Below are positions 1 through 7,003 of a DNA stretch of 43,905 nucleotides, one piece after another. Source of the DNA: Paenibacillus sp. PAMC 26794 (lineage in GTDB: Bacteria > Bacillota > Bacilli > Paenibacillales > Paenibacillaceae). The position numbers and the translations under genes were made by a program. Position 1 is the first letter of the stretch. The number at the start of each line of letters is the position of its first letter. A model generated the notes under the pieces. That model ran no database searches. It was given only the letters and a program-made list of their open reading frames with translations, and was not told where the DNA came from. Location: positions 1 to 43,905 of the forward strand of contig NZ_ANHX01000030.1 in assembly GCF_000316035.1 (NCBI RefSeq). Reading direction: 5' to 3'.

Positions 1-1051
1 CTCTTAGTCGAGATCGTCCACGCTTGGTAATGCCAGTTTTACCCTTACGCTTACCAGAACTATTTTCTTTTAAATTCAAGCCCGCCAACCGGATGATTTG
101 TTGTCCGTGGTCGTAATGACTCAGATCGCCAACCTCAGCCAGAAATCCTGCAACGGTAACCGCGCCAACGCCTGGTATATTCAACATCTGCGTTGTTCCC
201 GGGATCTCACTCAAAATGTCCATGACCTGATTCATGGTCGTTTCCACCTGTTTAGAGAAAAGCTCAACCTGGTCGAGCAAGCTCAGAAGCTCCAGTCTCG
301 CAGCTCGTAACCCTTGGGTAAGCCCGATGGATATCCCGGCTGTCGCAAAGAGCTTTTCCGCTCTCTTGATACCGACTCCACGCTTCACTTCCGTTCTCCA
401 GTGTGCGAGAACGCCTCTGGCGCCTGTAGAGACGATCTCTTCCGGTGTCGGAAACTGGCGCATTGTCATCAAGGAAGTTTTGCCTTCCCAATCTTTAAAC
501 ACGCTCAAATACTCTGGAAAATAGCGGTCGAACCAGTTATGCACACGGGCCTTGACTTGGTTTAAACTCACCATAACCTTCTCACGGAAATTCATGAGGA
601 TGCGTAATTCGGCATATTCCATCGCCGGCAATTTGGGCTCCGAATACTTCCCGTTTCGAATGAGATCTGCAATGACTTTGGCATCCTTATAGTCACTCTT
701 CGTCGGCGAGTTATCCTCAATTTCCTTGCTCTTGTTTACATGATGCGGGTTCACAATGACGATCTCGATATCTCGAGCTTCCAGAAAAGCAGCTAGCGGA
801 AACCAGTAGTGCCCGGTAGGCTCAATTCCGAAAACAATGTCCGTTTTCAGATGAACCTCCTGAAGTTCTTTCATCCATGTTACTAGCTTCGTTAACCCTT
901 CCTGATCGTTGTGGAACACGCAGTCTTTTCCTAATTCAATGCCACGGAAATCTACCGCTCTAGCTACGTGAATCTTTTTGGCAATGTCTGCTCCAATGAC
1001 TAACGTATCTTCTGTAATTCGCGTAATCCGTTGATTCTGTTTCTGTTTCAT
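1..1051 (-). CDS. IS110-family transposase (DEDD recombinase), C-terminus beyond window
   Basis: An uninterrupted reading frame starts with ATG at 1051 and reads off the left edge, giving 350 residues without a stop. The N-terminal DEDD RuvC-like domain is visible: D22 in VIGADIAKK, E77 in GIEPTGHYW, and D120/D123 in SDYKDAKVIADL. The C-terminal Transposase_20 part follows, with a helix-hairpin-helix-like stretch (LNIPGVGAVTVAGFLAEVG) and an NSSG motif near residue 331 that should hold the catalytic serine. Family members are usually about 400 residues, so about 50 are missing to the left. The protein would excise and insert its element. Known relatives (IS621) are guided by a bridge RNA from the non-coding end, and a candidate lies directly upstream here. 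The frame is intact, so the element may be active. The exact IS name cannot be told. Confidence 0.93.
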   Translation of the reverse strand, partial: MKQKQNQRITRITEDTLVIGADIAKKIHVARAVDFRGIELGKDCVFHNDQEGLTKLVTWMKELQEVHLKTDIVFGIEPTGHYWFPLAAFLEARDIEIVIVNPHHVNKSKEIEDNSPTKSDYKDAKVIADLIRNGKYSEPKLPAMEYAELRILMNFREKVMVSLNQVKARVHNWFDRYFPEYLSVFKDWEGKTSLMTMRQFPTPEEIVSTGARGVLAHWRTEVKRGVGIKRAEKLFATAGISIGLTQGLRAARLELLSLLDQVELFSKQVETTMNQVMDILSEIPGTTQMLNIPGVGAVTVAGFLAEVGDLSHYDHGQQIIRLAGLNLKENSSGKRKGKTGITKRGRSRLR

Positions 1052-1250
1052 CTTATACTTCATGATGTGCGCCTCTTTTCGTATGTGGGTATTGTTCTTG
1101 TCCGGAACAACGATTCCCAGTATACTAAAGGCGCATTTTTCATTCAAAGCTCAAATTACTTCATTACAGGAATGGCTCTTAAATGCTCCATCCAAACCTT
1201 CATTTCCGACTATTCATTCCTTGTCATTTTCATTAAATCAGCCACACTCT
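1052..1250 (-). ncRNA. Candidate bridge RNA in the IS110 non-coding left end
   Basis: The roughly 200 bases between a -10 box (TATAAT at 1251-1256) and the transposase start hold no gene but have clear RNA structure. One stem pairs 1215-1221 with 1168-1174 (7 bp, AGGAATG with CATTCCT) and encloses a loop of about 40 nt, the size of a guide loop. A second hairpin, nearer the ATG, pairs 1105-1110 with 1092-1097 (TTGTTC with GAACAA) and has an outer GGG/CCC pairing (1116-1118 with 1087-1089). In the IS110 group the bridge RNA comes from this position, upstream of the transposase. The structures are seen; the function is inferred. Exact ends are uncertain. Confidence 0.5.
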
Positions 1251-1259
1251 ATTATAACA
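1251..1259 (-). promoter_or_regulatory. Extended -10 promoter element at the IS110 left end
   Basis: The minus strand reads TGTTATAAT, a perfect TATAAT with an extended -10 TG. No recognisable -35 hexamer sits 16-18 bp upstream in the host flank. In IS110 elements the -35 can be supplied by the other end when the element circularises. It would drive the candidate bridge RNA and the transposase. Confidence 0.5.
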
Positions 1260-1324
1260 TTTTTACCCAGTAGTTCTCTATTTTTCTTGTGCTTTTCTAC
1301 TTAAAGACAGAAGCTTTTTCCCAA

Positions 1325-1355
1325 CAAAAAAACGACTGACATGAATGTCGATCGT
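1325..1355 (-). terminator. Rho-independent terminator after the VOC gene
   Basis: On the minus strand an AACGA..GACAT / ATGTC..TCGTT hairpin (two 5-bp helices with a 2-nt internal mismatch) is followed by seven T. It lies 30-60 bp after the VOC stop codon. It also sets an outer limit for the IS110 element, whose left end must lie below about 1325. Confidence 0.7.
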
Positions 1356-1384
1356 TTACAATCATTGGGGTTTTAAGTTGTAAC

Positions 1385-1768
1385 TTACTTCGCCCGTTCC
1401 AAAACTGCAAAGTAATTTCCTTCATTATCAGCAAAGTTGAAGACACGCCCCGTTGGCATCTCGACAATCTCTCCAACCGTTACATGTTTACCAGCCAAGT
1501 CGGCATATAACTGATCCAGATTTTCGGTGAAGAACATTAACGAAGGTGTGCCCAGATTTACACCCGCCGACATCCGCTCCACAAACTGCTTGTCATGAAG
1601 AATAATGCTCGTCTGCGAATTTGGGGTAGGCGCAATCTCAATCCATCTCATACCCTCGTCAAGGTTTACTTCATCCACAATGTGGAATCCTGCAACTTCC
1701 GTCCAAAATGCCAGTGATTCATCCTGATCGTTGACATACAACATAACCTGGCCGACTTTGCTAAACAT
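1385..1768 (-). CDS. VOC (glyoxalase/bleomycin-resistance fold) family protein
   Basis: A 127-residue protein with the single-domain vicinal-oxygen-chelate layout: an opening beta strand (KVGQVMLYVNDQDESLAFWTE), the usual FW..V.GF segment, and a closing FNFADNEGNYFAVLE strand. Such proteins dimerise to make metal-dependent lyase, dioxygenase or antibiotic-binding sites. The substrate cannot be read from the sequence. An AGAGGAG ribosome binding site precedes the ATG. It is transcribed away from the upstream GNAT with a 176-base gap and ends in its own terminator, so it is probably monocistronic or the last gene of its transcript. Confidence 0.88.
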   Translation of the reverse strand: MFSKVGQVMLYVNDQDESLAFWTEVAGFHIVDEVNLDEGMRWIEIAPTPNSQTSIILHDKQFVERMSAGVNLGTPSLMFFTENLDQLYADLAGKHVTVGEIVEMPTGRVFNFADNEGNYFAVLERAK

Positions 1769-1944
1769 GGATCAATCACTCCTCTGATCATCTAATCTCT
1801 CAACATCCTGCTTATCATTCCTCAAATTCCAATAGAGTATAACATGCAGGACAGCATTTTTTATCATCTTTCTTTGCAAGTACATGCAACTTAAACTGAA
1901 GTACACTTTTATGCTTCCACTACAATTAGTTTTTTGAAGTTCCC

Positions 1945-2418
1945 TTATAATGTTTTAACAAGTGAAAGTCTATGAAACCCCGAGGTATAATAATTCATAT
2001 CAACACCTTCTTTTTGAAAATTCATTCGTTCATAAAATACGAGCGCTGCTTCATTTTCTTCATGATCAAGTGTGTAGAGCATGACATCACCACTGCCGAA
2101 TTCAGCTATTTTTATACATATTTTTGTAATTAGTCCACGTGCTACTCCCTGTCGAAGGTGTGATTTGCATGTAACAACGCCAACGATTTCATATCGGTTA
2201 ACAGTAGGCTGAAAGATATAACCAGCATGACCTATGACAACATCTGCTTCGTCAACCATGACATAATAAGCACTGATACGTTCATCCGTCATTTTTAAAA
2301 ATAAATCCCAGCGCGCAGGATACTGATCGCGTATAAACGAAGGGAATTGAAAATCATGATCCGTCATCATTTTCAGCACTGCTGGCTGATCAATCGCTTG
2401 AAAAAGGCGAATAGTCAT
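1945..2418 (-). CDS. GNAT family N-acetyltransferase
   Basis: A 157-residue acyl-CoA-dependent N-acetyltransferase. The core strand and acetyl-CoA loop are at GVVTCKSHLRQGVARGLITK (a variant R-x-x-G-x-A loop), followed by the C-terminal NEAALVFYERMNFQKEG helix-strand typical of GNATs. The start at 2418 (MTIRLFQ) is preferred because AGGGTAGGGGATAAAAAG precedes it; a longer reading from 2454 has no good ribosome binding site. The substrate is unknown. It is separated by about 110 bases from the next GNAT upstream. Confidence 0.85.
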   Translation of the reverse strand: MTIRLFQAIDQPAVLKMMTDHDFQFPSFIRDQYPARWDLFLKMTDERISAYYVMVDEADVVIGHAGYIFQPTVNRYEIVGVVTCKSHLRQGVARGLITKICIKIAEFGSGDVMLYTLDHEENEAALVFYERMNFQKEGVDMNYYTSGFHRLSLVKTL

Positions 2419-2527
2419 CTTTTTATCCCCTACCCTTAGTGTGCATGTAGACATCTTTTAAATTACCAACTTCATAATATGGATACTCTAGTTTTTGTTG
2501 AACTTGAAGGACGATCTACGTAGACGT

Positions 2528-3043
2528 TTATTGCGTGGCTTTTAACTTCTTCGTAAGATAAAGTACAACATCGTCGTCCATAATCGTTTCTTCACCCGGC
2601 TGAATGTAATGATCATGTTTGTGTACACCGTGACCGTCTGGTATGTACCCGCGATGGGCATATAGAACTTGCGCTTTGCCATAATCGGAAAACACACCTA
2701 CACCAATGCCTGCTACATCCGTTCGTTCCAGAATAACTTCCTCTGCTCGGTCCATCAACCGTGAACCAATACCTTGGCGCTGGAACTTCATTAGTACATT
2801 AAAATCGTTAATTTCGGGAATGCCTTGTTCCCTGAAAGACGGGTAGCTGGAATTCCACAATACATTCACGTATCCGGCAAATTCTCCATTCAACTCGGCT
2901 ACCAAGGTTACGCGTTCCCCATTCTGTTGTTCAGCCAAGTAATGAAGATACTGCTCAGGGGATCTCCCCCAACCCTGCTCCTGAAACGCCTTTGATATGA
3001 TTACAGGATCGTTCTCATTTAATAGTCTGATATGTACACTCAT
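2528..3043 (-). CDS. GNAT family N-acetyltransferase
   Basis: A 171-residue GNAT protein. Motif A is clear at KFQRQGIGSRLMDRAEEVI (Q-x-x-G-x-G/A acetyl-CoA pyrophosphate loop), and the late VLYAHRGYIPDGHG segment is the usual C-terminal beta strand. The N-terminus (VHIRLLNENDPVIISKAF) is a typical first strand-helix. The substrate cannot be assigned. It follows the BstA-like gene by 33 bases on the same strand and is likely co-transcribed with it. Confidence 0.88.
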   Translation of the reverse strand: MSVHIRLLNENDPVIISKAFQEQGWGRSPEQYLHYLAEQQNGERVTLVAELNGEFAGYVNVLWNSSYPSFREQGIPEINDFNVLMKFQRQGIGSRLMDRAEEVILERTDVAGIGVGVFSDYGKAQVLYAHRGYIPDGHGVHKHDHYIQPGEETIMDDDVVLYLTKKLKATQ

Positions 3044-3076
3044 TGATGAATCCTCCTTAAAAGATATTTCTAATAG

Positions 3077-3601
3077 CTATATTCCCAATCTATCCCGAAG
3101 CGATGTGATGTGAGCAACATGATGTTTGCCATGCCAAGTATACATGCCCAGATTGTAATCCAGTCTTGTCGTTTCTTCCGATGAGGGATGATAAAATTGT
3201 TTGGCATAATCTGCATCTGTCAGCGCATTTAACAGAAACACCCAACGACGATGGAGGGCATCCAGAATCTGAAGCGAGAATTCGACATCCAGGTCCCTTG
3301 AATCACTCAGTTCAGCCCAACGCTCTTCATAATAAGGTCGAATCGTAGGTGTATCCTCTGTCAGTGCCAACTTGAAACGAATCATACTGTTCATATGGCT
3401 GTCTGCCATGTGGTGAATGACCTGTTTGAGCATCCATCCACCTTCTCGATACGGCAGACTTAATTGCTCTTCATTCAGTCCCTTTACCGCTTCTCGTGCG
3501 CGTTCAGGCAACTCAGCAATGTCCTGAATCCACTTCTCCCGCTGTGCCAAAGTAACTTCACCCGTGTGTACAAATGGTCCTATCGGAAATCTTTCATCCA
3601 T
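3077..3601 (-). CDS. DinB/YfiT-type metal-dependent transferase (BstA-like, putative bacillithiol S-transferase)
   Basis: A 174-residue four-helix-bundle protein of the DinB superfamily, closely resembling B. subtilis YfiT. Metal-ligand histidines are visible at KQVIHHMADSHMNSM in the second helix and at YTWHGKHHVAHI near the C-terminus. The FPIGPF..GE opening is also YfiT-like. Related proteins (BstA in Staphylococcus, YfiT in Bacillus) conjugate bacillithiol to electrophiles in vitro, so a role in detoxification is likely. It lies within a co-directional group of acetyltransferases. The family is clear; substrate and cofactor are inferred. Confidence 0.88.
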   Translation of the reverse strand: MDERFPIGPFVHTGEVTLAQREKWIQDIAELPERAREAVKGLNEEQLSLPYREGGWMLKQVIHHMADSHMNSMIRFKLALTEDTPTIRPYYEERWAELSDSRDLDVEFSLQILDALHRRWVFLLNALTDADYAKQFYHPSSEETTRLDYNLGMYTWHGKHHVAHITSLRDRLGI

Positions 3602-3649
3602 CCATCATTCCTCCTTGTTTATATGATTCAAAATAACTTTTAACATTAT

Positions 3650-4192
3650 CTAAGGAGCATATTCCATCAGCCAACAGTCTCTCATCTGTCCTTCGTGCTG
3701 CTCATGTTTCTCCAACAGCTTAATCCTTTTGAATCCACATTTCTCATAACAGGATATCGCTCGCAAGTTCCAGGATTGAGGGTCCATAACCACTTTACAG
3801 GCTTGTTTTTCATTAATCAGATAAGCCACCATGGATTGTATCAACTGTGTACCAATGCCTTTATTCCAGTAGTCTACCTCACCAATAAACTGGTCCGTTC
3901 CATAGATGATCTCATCCGTGTCTCCATAACCATACTCCGTTCGTTCTTCTTCCTCAAGCTCATAGAACTGAATGTATCCAATGGGATTTCCTCCATACTC
4001 TACGATACAACAAGTAGCATCATCCTCATGATTGTAAAAATGTTCTCTTACCAGCTCCAGGTCATGCGGCCGATCACGCCCTTCATAGTATTGAAGAACT
4101 TCCGGGTCTGACAGCCACTTCACCAGATAGTATTCATCTTCTGTATCCAAGAAACGTACGGTGATTTCGTTCGATTCATATACATTCATCAT
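3650..4192 (-). CDS. AAC(6')-type aminoglycoside N-acetyltransferase-like GNAT
   Basis: A 180-residue GNAT that aligns along its whole length, from memory, with the acetyltransferase half of the bifunctional AAC(6')-Ie/APH(2'') enzyme. Shared landmarks are the WL.D..VL..Y.GRD segment, the IEYGGNPIGY strand, the TDEIIYGTDQFIGE block, the YWNKGIGTQLI acetyl-CoA loop, the DP...N.RAI..Y.K.GF motif and the EHEQHEG...DCWLMEY end. No kinase half follows. It may acetylate aminoglycosides or a native amine; activity is unproven. AAGGAG precedes the first ATG. It is the last gene of a tight four-gene unit (methyltransferase, cupin, membrane protein, this gene), with a 5-base gap to its upstream neighbour. 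Confidence 0.85.
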   Translation of the reverse strand: MMNVYESNEITVRFLDTEDEYYLVKWLSDPEVLQYYEGRDRPHDLELVREHFYNHEDDATCCIVEYGGNPIGYIQFYELEEEERTEYGYGDTDEIIYGTDQFIGEVDYWNKGIGTQLIQSMVAYLINEKQACKVVMDPQSWNLRAISCYEKCGFKRIKLLEKHEQHEGQMRDCWLMEYAP

Positions 4193-4197
4193 TCTGA

Positions 4198-4737
4198 TTA
4201 CTCCTTATTGATCTCCAGTTTCTCACCCGTAACCCAACTCAGATCCTTCCCTAACAACTGCTCGTTATGAACATAATACACCATGGGATTCTCAAGCGGT
4301 TGAGTCGTTCCATCCAAAGATCTGAGCGTTAACCGCAACTTGTAACTCCCTATCTCATCAGGTATCGCAAATCCTATCAGACTATCAGCTGATTTCATGG
4401 TTTTCCCCTGCGCCTTCAGATACTTTTCCAGAATGACTTGATCCAAATAGGAACTGCCGACAGACGAAGGCATGTACCACGCATCGTCTTGTTCTTCAGT
4501 GAATGTGACCCCTTCCCATCCAGGCACAACGGGATACACTATATGTTGATCCTTGTCTTCTCTTTTTCGCGTTATCTCTAACTCTATCTCAACTGCATCC
4601 GTATCAATCTGCCTGATTGTGCCTGCCATCACAACATCCTGGGCACTCATACTTGGAATTACATAGCTGTATATGAGCAGAATCACCAAGAGGATTATCG
4701 TTATTCCCGTAATCCAAAATATTGTACTTTTACGCAT
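4198..4737 (-). CDS. Membrane-anchored hypothetical protein
   Basis: A 179-residue protein with a short positively charged N-terminus, one membrane-spanning segment at about residues 8-29 (IFWITGITIILLVILLIYSY), and an extracellular remainder rich in beta-strand-like stretches. No known catalytic motif is seen. The ATG at 4737 lies inside the end of the cupin gene (37-base overlap) and has a GGGAGG ribosome binding site 9 bases upstream, which supports the start and translational coupling. It could be a signal anchor of an exported protein, but there is no lipobox cysteine. Function not recognised. Confidence 0.75.
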   Translation of the reverse strand: MRKSTIFWITGITIILLVILLIYSYVIPSMSAQDVVMAGTIRQIDTDAVEIELEITRKREDKDQHIVYPVVPGWEGVTFTEEQDDAWYMPSSVGSSYLDQVILEKYLKAQGKTMKSADSLIGFAIPDEIGSYKLRLTLRSLDGTTQPLENPMVYYVHNEQLLGKDLSWVTGEKLEINKE

Positions 4738-5198
4738 CTGTCTGATCCTCCCGTCTGGTTAGTCATACTTTGAAGTAGCTCATTCTCTGTTAAAGATTGA
4801 GTTAACCTATCCAACTCAGGGGATGCCGTCCAATCACTGGAGGTATTCAATCCATGCTTGATGGTATGTATCGCGCTATGTGCAGACATGTATATATTAT
4901 GGTGGATTCCAGGTTGGACAATAATGTGCTCTCCTGCGCGCATCACTCGAATCGAAAGCATCTGATCGTCTGCATAACTGGCATACGCAATCCATCCGGT
5001 TTGCACCACATAAAACTCCGTTAGATTGATATGTATATGACTGTTTTGCCATGCTCCGTGGGAAGAGGCAACGGTTCTACAATAATAACTGCCATCTTCT
5101 GATACCATTTTATATTTCTGTTCCCCGTTCGCCATCTGCTCGAAGCTGGTTTTGACACCCGTTTCACCATATTTCTGTTCTGAAAATTCTGTTTTCAA
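4701..5198 (-). CDS. Cupin-fold protein
   Basis: A 165-residue single-domain cupin. The first cupin motif is seen in NSHIHINLTEFYVVQTGWIAYA (two histidines and a glutamate) and the second in AGEHIIVQPGIHHNIYM, with the conserved PG.HH turn. These residues would bind a metal. Such proteins act as sugar epimerases, dioxygenases or ligand sensors; no substrate is evident. It starts 6 bases after the methyltransferase stop and overlaps the next gene by 37 bases, so it is in the middle of an operon. Confidence 0.78.
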   Translation of the reverse strand: MKTEFSEQKYGETGVKTSFEQMANGEQKYKMVSEDGSYYCRTVASSHGAWQNSHIHINLTEFYVVQTGWIAYASYADDQMLSIRVMRAGEHIIVQPGIHHNIYMSAHSAIHTIKHGLNTSSDWTASPELDRLTQSLTENELLQSMTNQTGGSDRCVKVQYFGLRE

Positions 5199-5204
5199 TC
5201 GACT

Positions 5205-5882
5205 TCAGCTCCTTATGGCCTGCCAAATATACTTGCATTCTCTTACAGCAATCCTACCATCAACCTGGTTCTCCTTCAGCTTAACTTCCAGCTGTTCCCG
5301 GTACTCAGGCTGTGTATAATCCGGGTTTCCGGGGATATCGGAGAGAAAGATGGCAAACTCTTTTTCATCTGAGAAAATCATAAGTGCCTCGTTATATTCC
5401 TCAATCTTGATCTCCTTAAATGCATTTCTTTCCAAACGCTCACGTACCTTTGTTATATCCGTATGAATACCAATCATAACTCCACCCTTTTGCAGCAATC
5501 TCCCATGTTCAATAATGGAAGTTGGACCTCTGCGATCATAGATCAGACCAAATTGCTTATCTTCAAATGGCATCTTTTCTTTTGTGCTAACGCAGACAAA
5601 TTCCACATTTGTTATCGTGCTTGAATAAAGACTGTTTTGGGCTATCTTTATCATCTCTTCCGAATTATCAAACCCTATAATGTGATCGGTATATTCCGAC
5701 ATTTTCAACGTAAACTCCCCATGTCCACAGCCTGCATCGAGCACGGATGTATACTGAGGCAGAAGCTTAATCAACCGCTCTTCAAAAATATCTTCAGCAG
5801 AGTTACCTTCCAGCGTATACAAAGCTCTACCCTTGTATCCCCCATTACGTTGTGCAATCATATCGTACCATTCCATGCTCAT
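5205..5882 (-). CDS. Class I SAM-dependent methyltransferase
   Basis: A 225-residue Rossmann-fold methyltransferase. Motif I is SVLDAGCGHGEFTLKM at about residues 46-61, followed by the acidic ribose-binding residue in IIGFDNSEEMI, a motif near TKEKMPFEDKQFGLIY and the GRLLQKGGVMIGI post-motif strand. An AGGAGG ribosome binding site precedes the ATG. It heads the unit methyltransferase, cupin, membrane protein, AAC(6')-like gene. It is divergent from spo0M with about 95 bases between its start and the spo0M promoter. The methyl acceptor is unknown. Confidence 0.85.
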   Translation of the reverse strand: MSMEWYDMIAQRNGGYKGRALYTLEGNSAEDIFEERLIKLLPQYTSVLDAGCGHGEFTLKMSEYTDHIIGFDNSEEMIKIAQNSLYSSTITNVEFVCVSTKEKMPFEDKQFGLIYDRRGPTSIIEHGRLLQKGGVMIGIHTDITKVRERLERNAFKEIKIEEYNEALMIFSDEKEFAIFLSDIPGNPDYTQPEYREQLEVKLKENQVDGRIAVRECKYIWQAIRS

Positions 5883-5977
5883 AGAATTCCTCCTGACAAA
5901 AATTCCCTTTATTTAAACATTCGACATAGGTACGTCGATTCTCCTGTTTGGATATACGATATATCTTTGCTAAAATA

Positions 5978-6004
5978 TGAAACGCTTCTCTTCCAGCTTC
6001 CGTA
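5978..6004 (+). promoter_or_regulatory. ECF sigma-W-like promoter of spo0M
   Basis: TGAAAC (5978-5983), a 17-base spacer and CGTA (6001-6004) match the sigma-W consensus (TGAAAC, 16-17 bases, CGTA). It lies 60 bases before the spo0M start. In B. subtilis spo0M belongs to the sigma-W regulon, so the position agrees with known biology. Confidence 0.7.
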
Positions 6005-6063
6005 TTAAGGTCGAAGCCGTATGTATCCCATATAATAAACCATCTGATCTGGAGGTAGAGCGC

Positions 6064-6837
6064 ATGTCATTTTTCAAGAAAATGTTAGCCAGTGTAGGTG
6101 TTGGAGCAGCCAAAGTAAATACGGAATTGCATACACCAGAGGTCACGCCTGGAGGAATCATCTCGGGGGTCGTGTACATTGAAGGTGGAGATGTGGAACA
6201 GAACGTAGATCGAATCTATCTTTCAATCAAAACCCATTACATACGGGAGCACGATGATCGTAAAGTAAAAGAGACAGCCGTTATAGCCAAATATCTGCTC
6301 ACCGAAGGTTTCACATTACAGCCTGGAGCCAAATTGGAGAAAGACTTTTCATTTGACCTGCCAGAAAATCTGCCGATTACACTGCATCGTGCAGAGGTAT
6401 GGGTAGAGACGGGCCTCGATATTTCAAGCGCTGTAGACCCTTCAGACCGGGACAGACTGCATGTTGTTCCTAGCAAAGACATGAACACCGTGCTCGATGC
6501 AATTGATATCCTTGGTTTCAAACTGCGTGAAGTGACCAATGACTATGCGCCAAAGCTGGGCGGCAATCTGCCATTTGTACAGGAATTTGAATTTGTACCA
6601 ACAAACAAATTCCGTGGGCATCTGGATGAGTTGGAAGTGCTGTTCTATCCGATGGGCGATTCGCTCGAACTGCTATTACAGATCGACCGCCGCGCTCGCG
6701 GGCTCAGTGGAATATTCTCCGAAGCGATGGGTACGGATGAAAGTTTTGTCCGCCTGCATCTGTATGAAAGACATCTGGCGCGGGGTGCGCACTCTGTCGC
6801 TCAAGGACTGGAAGAGGTTATTTCCAAACATATTTAA
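6064..6837 (+). CDS. spo0M: Sporulation-control protein Spo0M (arrestin-like)
   Basis: A 257-residue protein, the same size as B. subtilis Spo0M. The opening MSFFKKMLASVGVGAAKVNT and the two beta-sandwich halves (PEVTPGGIISGVVYIEGG.., then RDRLHVVPSKDMNTVLDAI and LGGNLPFVQEFEFVP) are the family hallmarks. Spo0M is an arrestin-fold cytosolic protein that influences entry into sporulation. The ATG at 6064 is chosen because GGAGGTAGAGCGC precedes it; the frame is open upstream to 5977 but runs through the promoter. It is the only plus-strand gene in the window and is followed by a strong terminator shared with the convergent regulator. Confidence 0.93.
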   Translation: MSFFKKMLASVGVGAAKVNTELHTPEVTPGGIISGVVYIEGGDVEQNVDRIYLSIKTHYIREHDDRKVKETAVIAKYLLTEGFTLQPGAKLEKDFSFDLPENLPITLHRAEVWVETGLDISSAVDPSDRDRLHVVPSKDMNTVLDAIDILGFKLREVTNDYAPKLGGNLPFVQEFEFVPTNKFRGHLDELEVLFYPMGDSLELLLQIDRRARGLSGIFSEAMGTDESFVRLHLYERHLARGAHSVAQGLEEVISKHI

Positions 6838-6860
6838 TCAATAGTTTGTGTAAACGAATA

Positions 6861-6902
6861 AAAACCGTCCTTTATCAGACAAATCTGATGAAGGACGGTT
6901 TT
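6861..6902. terminator. Bidirectional terminator between spo0M and the PRD regulator gene
   Basis: A long hairpin pairs AAAACCGTCCTT with AAGGACGGTTTT and continues inward with TCAGA/TCTGA around a short loop. T-runs follow on both strands, so it can end both spo0M (plus) and the mannoside operon (minus). The 100 bases after it up to 7003 hold only a small unrelated inverted repeat. Confidence 0.85.
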
Positions 6903-7003
6903 CCCTTTTCAAAAAGGGAATCAAAAAAATTGGGGGATAACAGCGATCGGAAGGTTGTTCTGTACTCGGAGTGTCCGTGTAATTATCCATTAGTGAATAT
7001 ATA

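Noticed and set aside
264..491. Short minus-strand and plus-strand reading frames inside 98-565
   Set aside because: They lie in other frames of the transposase, which is continuous through the whole segment with its family motifs.
6900..6925. TTCCCTTTT/AAAAAGGGAA inverted repeat after the spo0M terminator
   Set aside because: No T-run on either side, and it lies behind a much stronger terminator.
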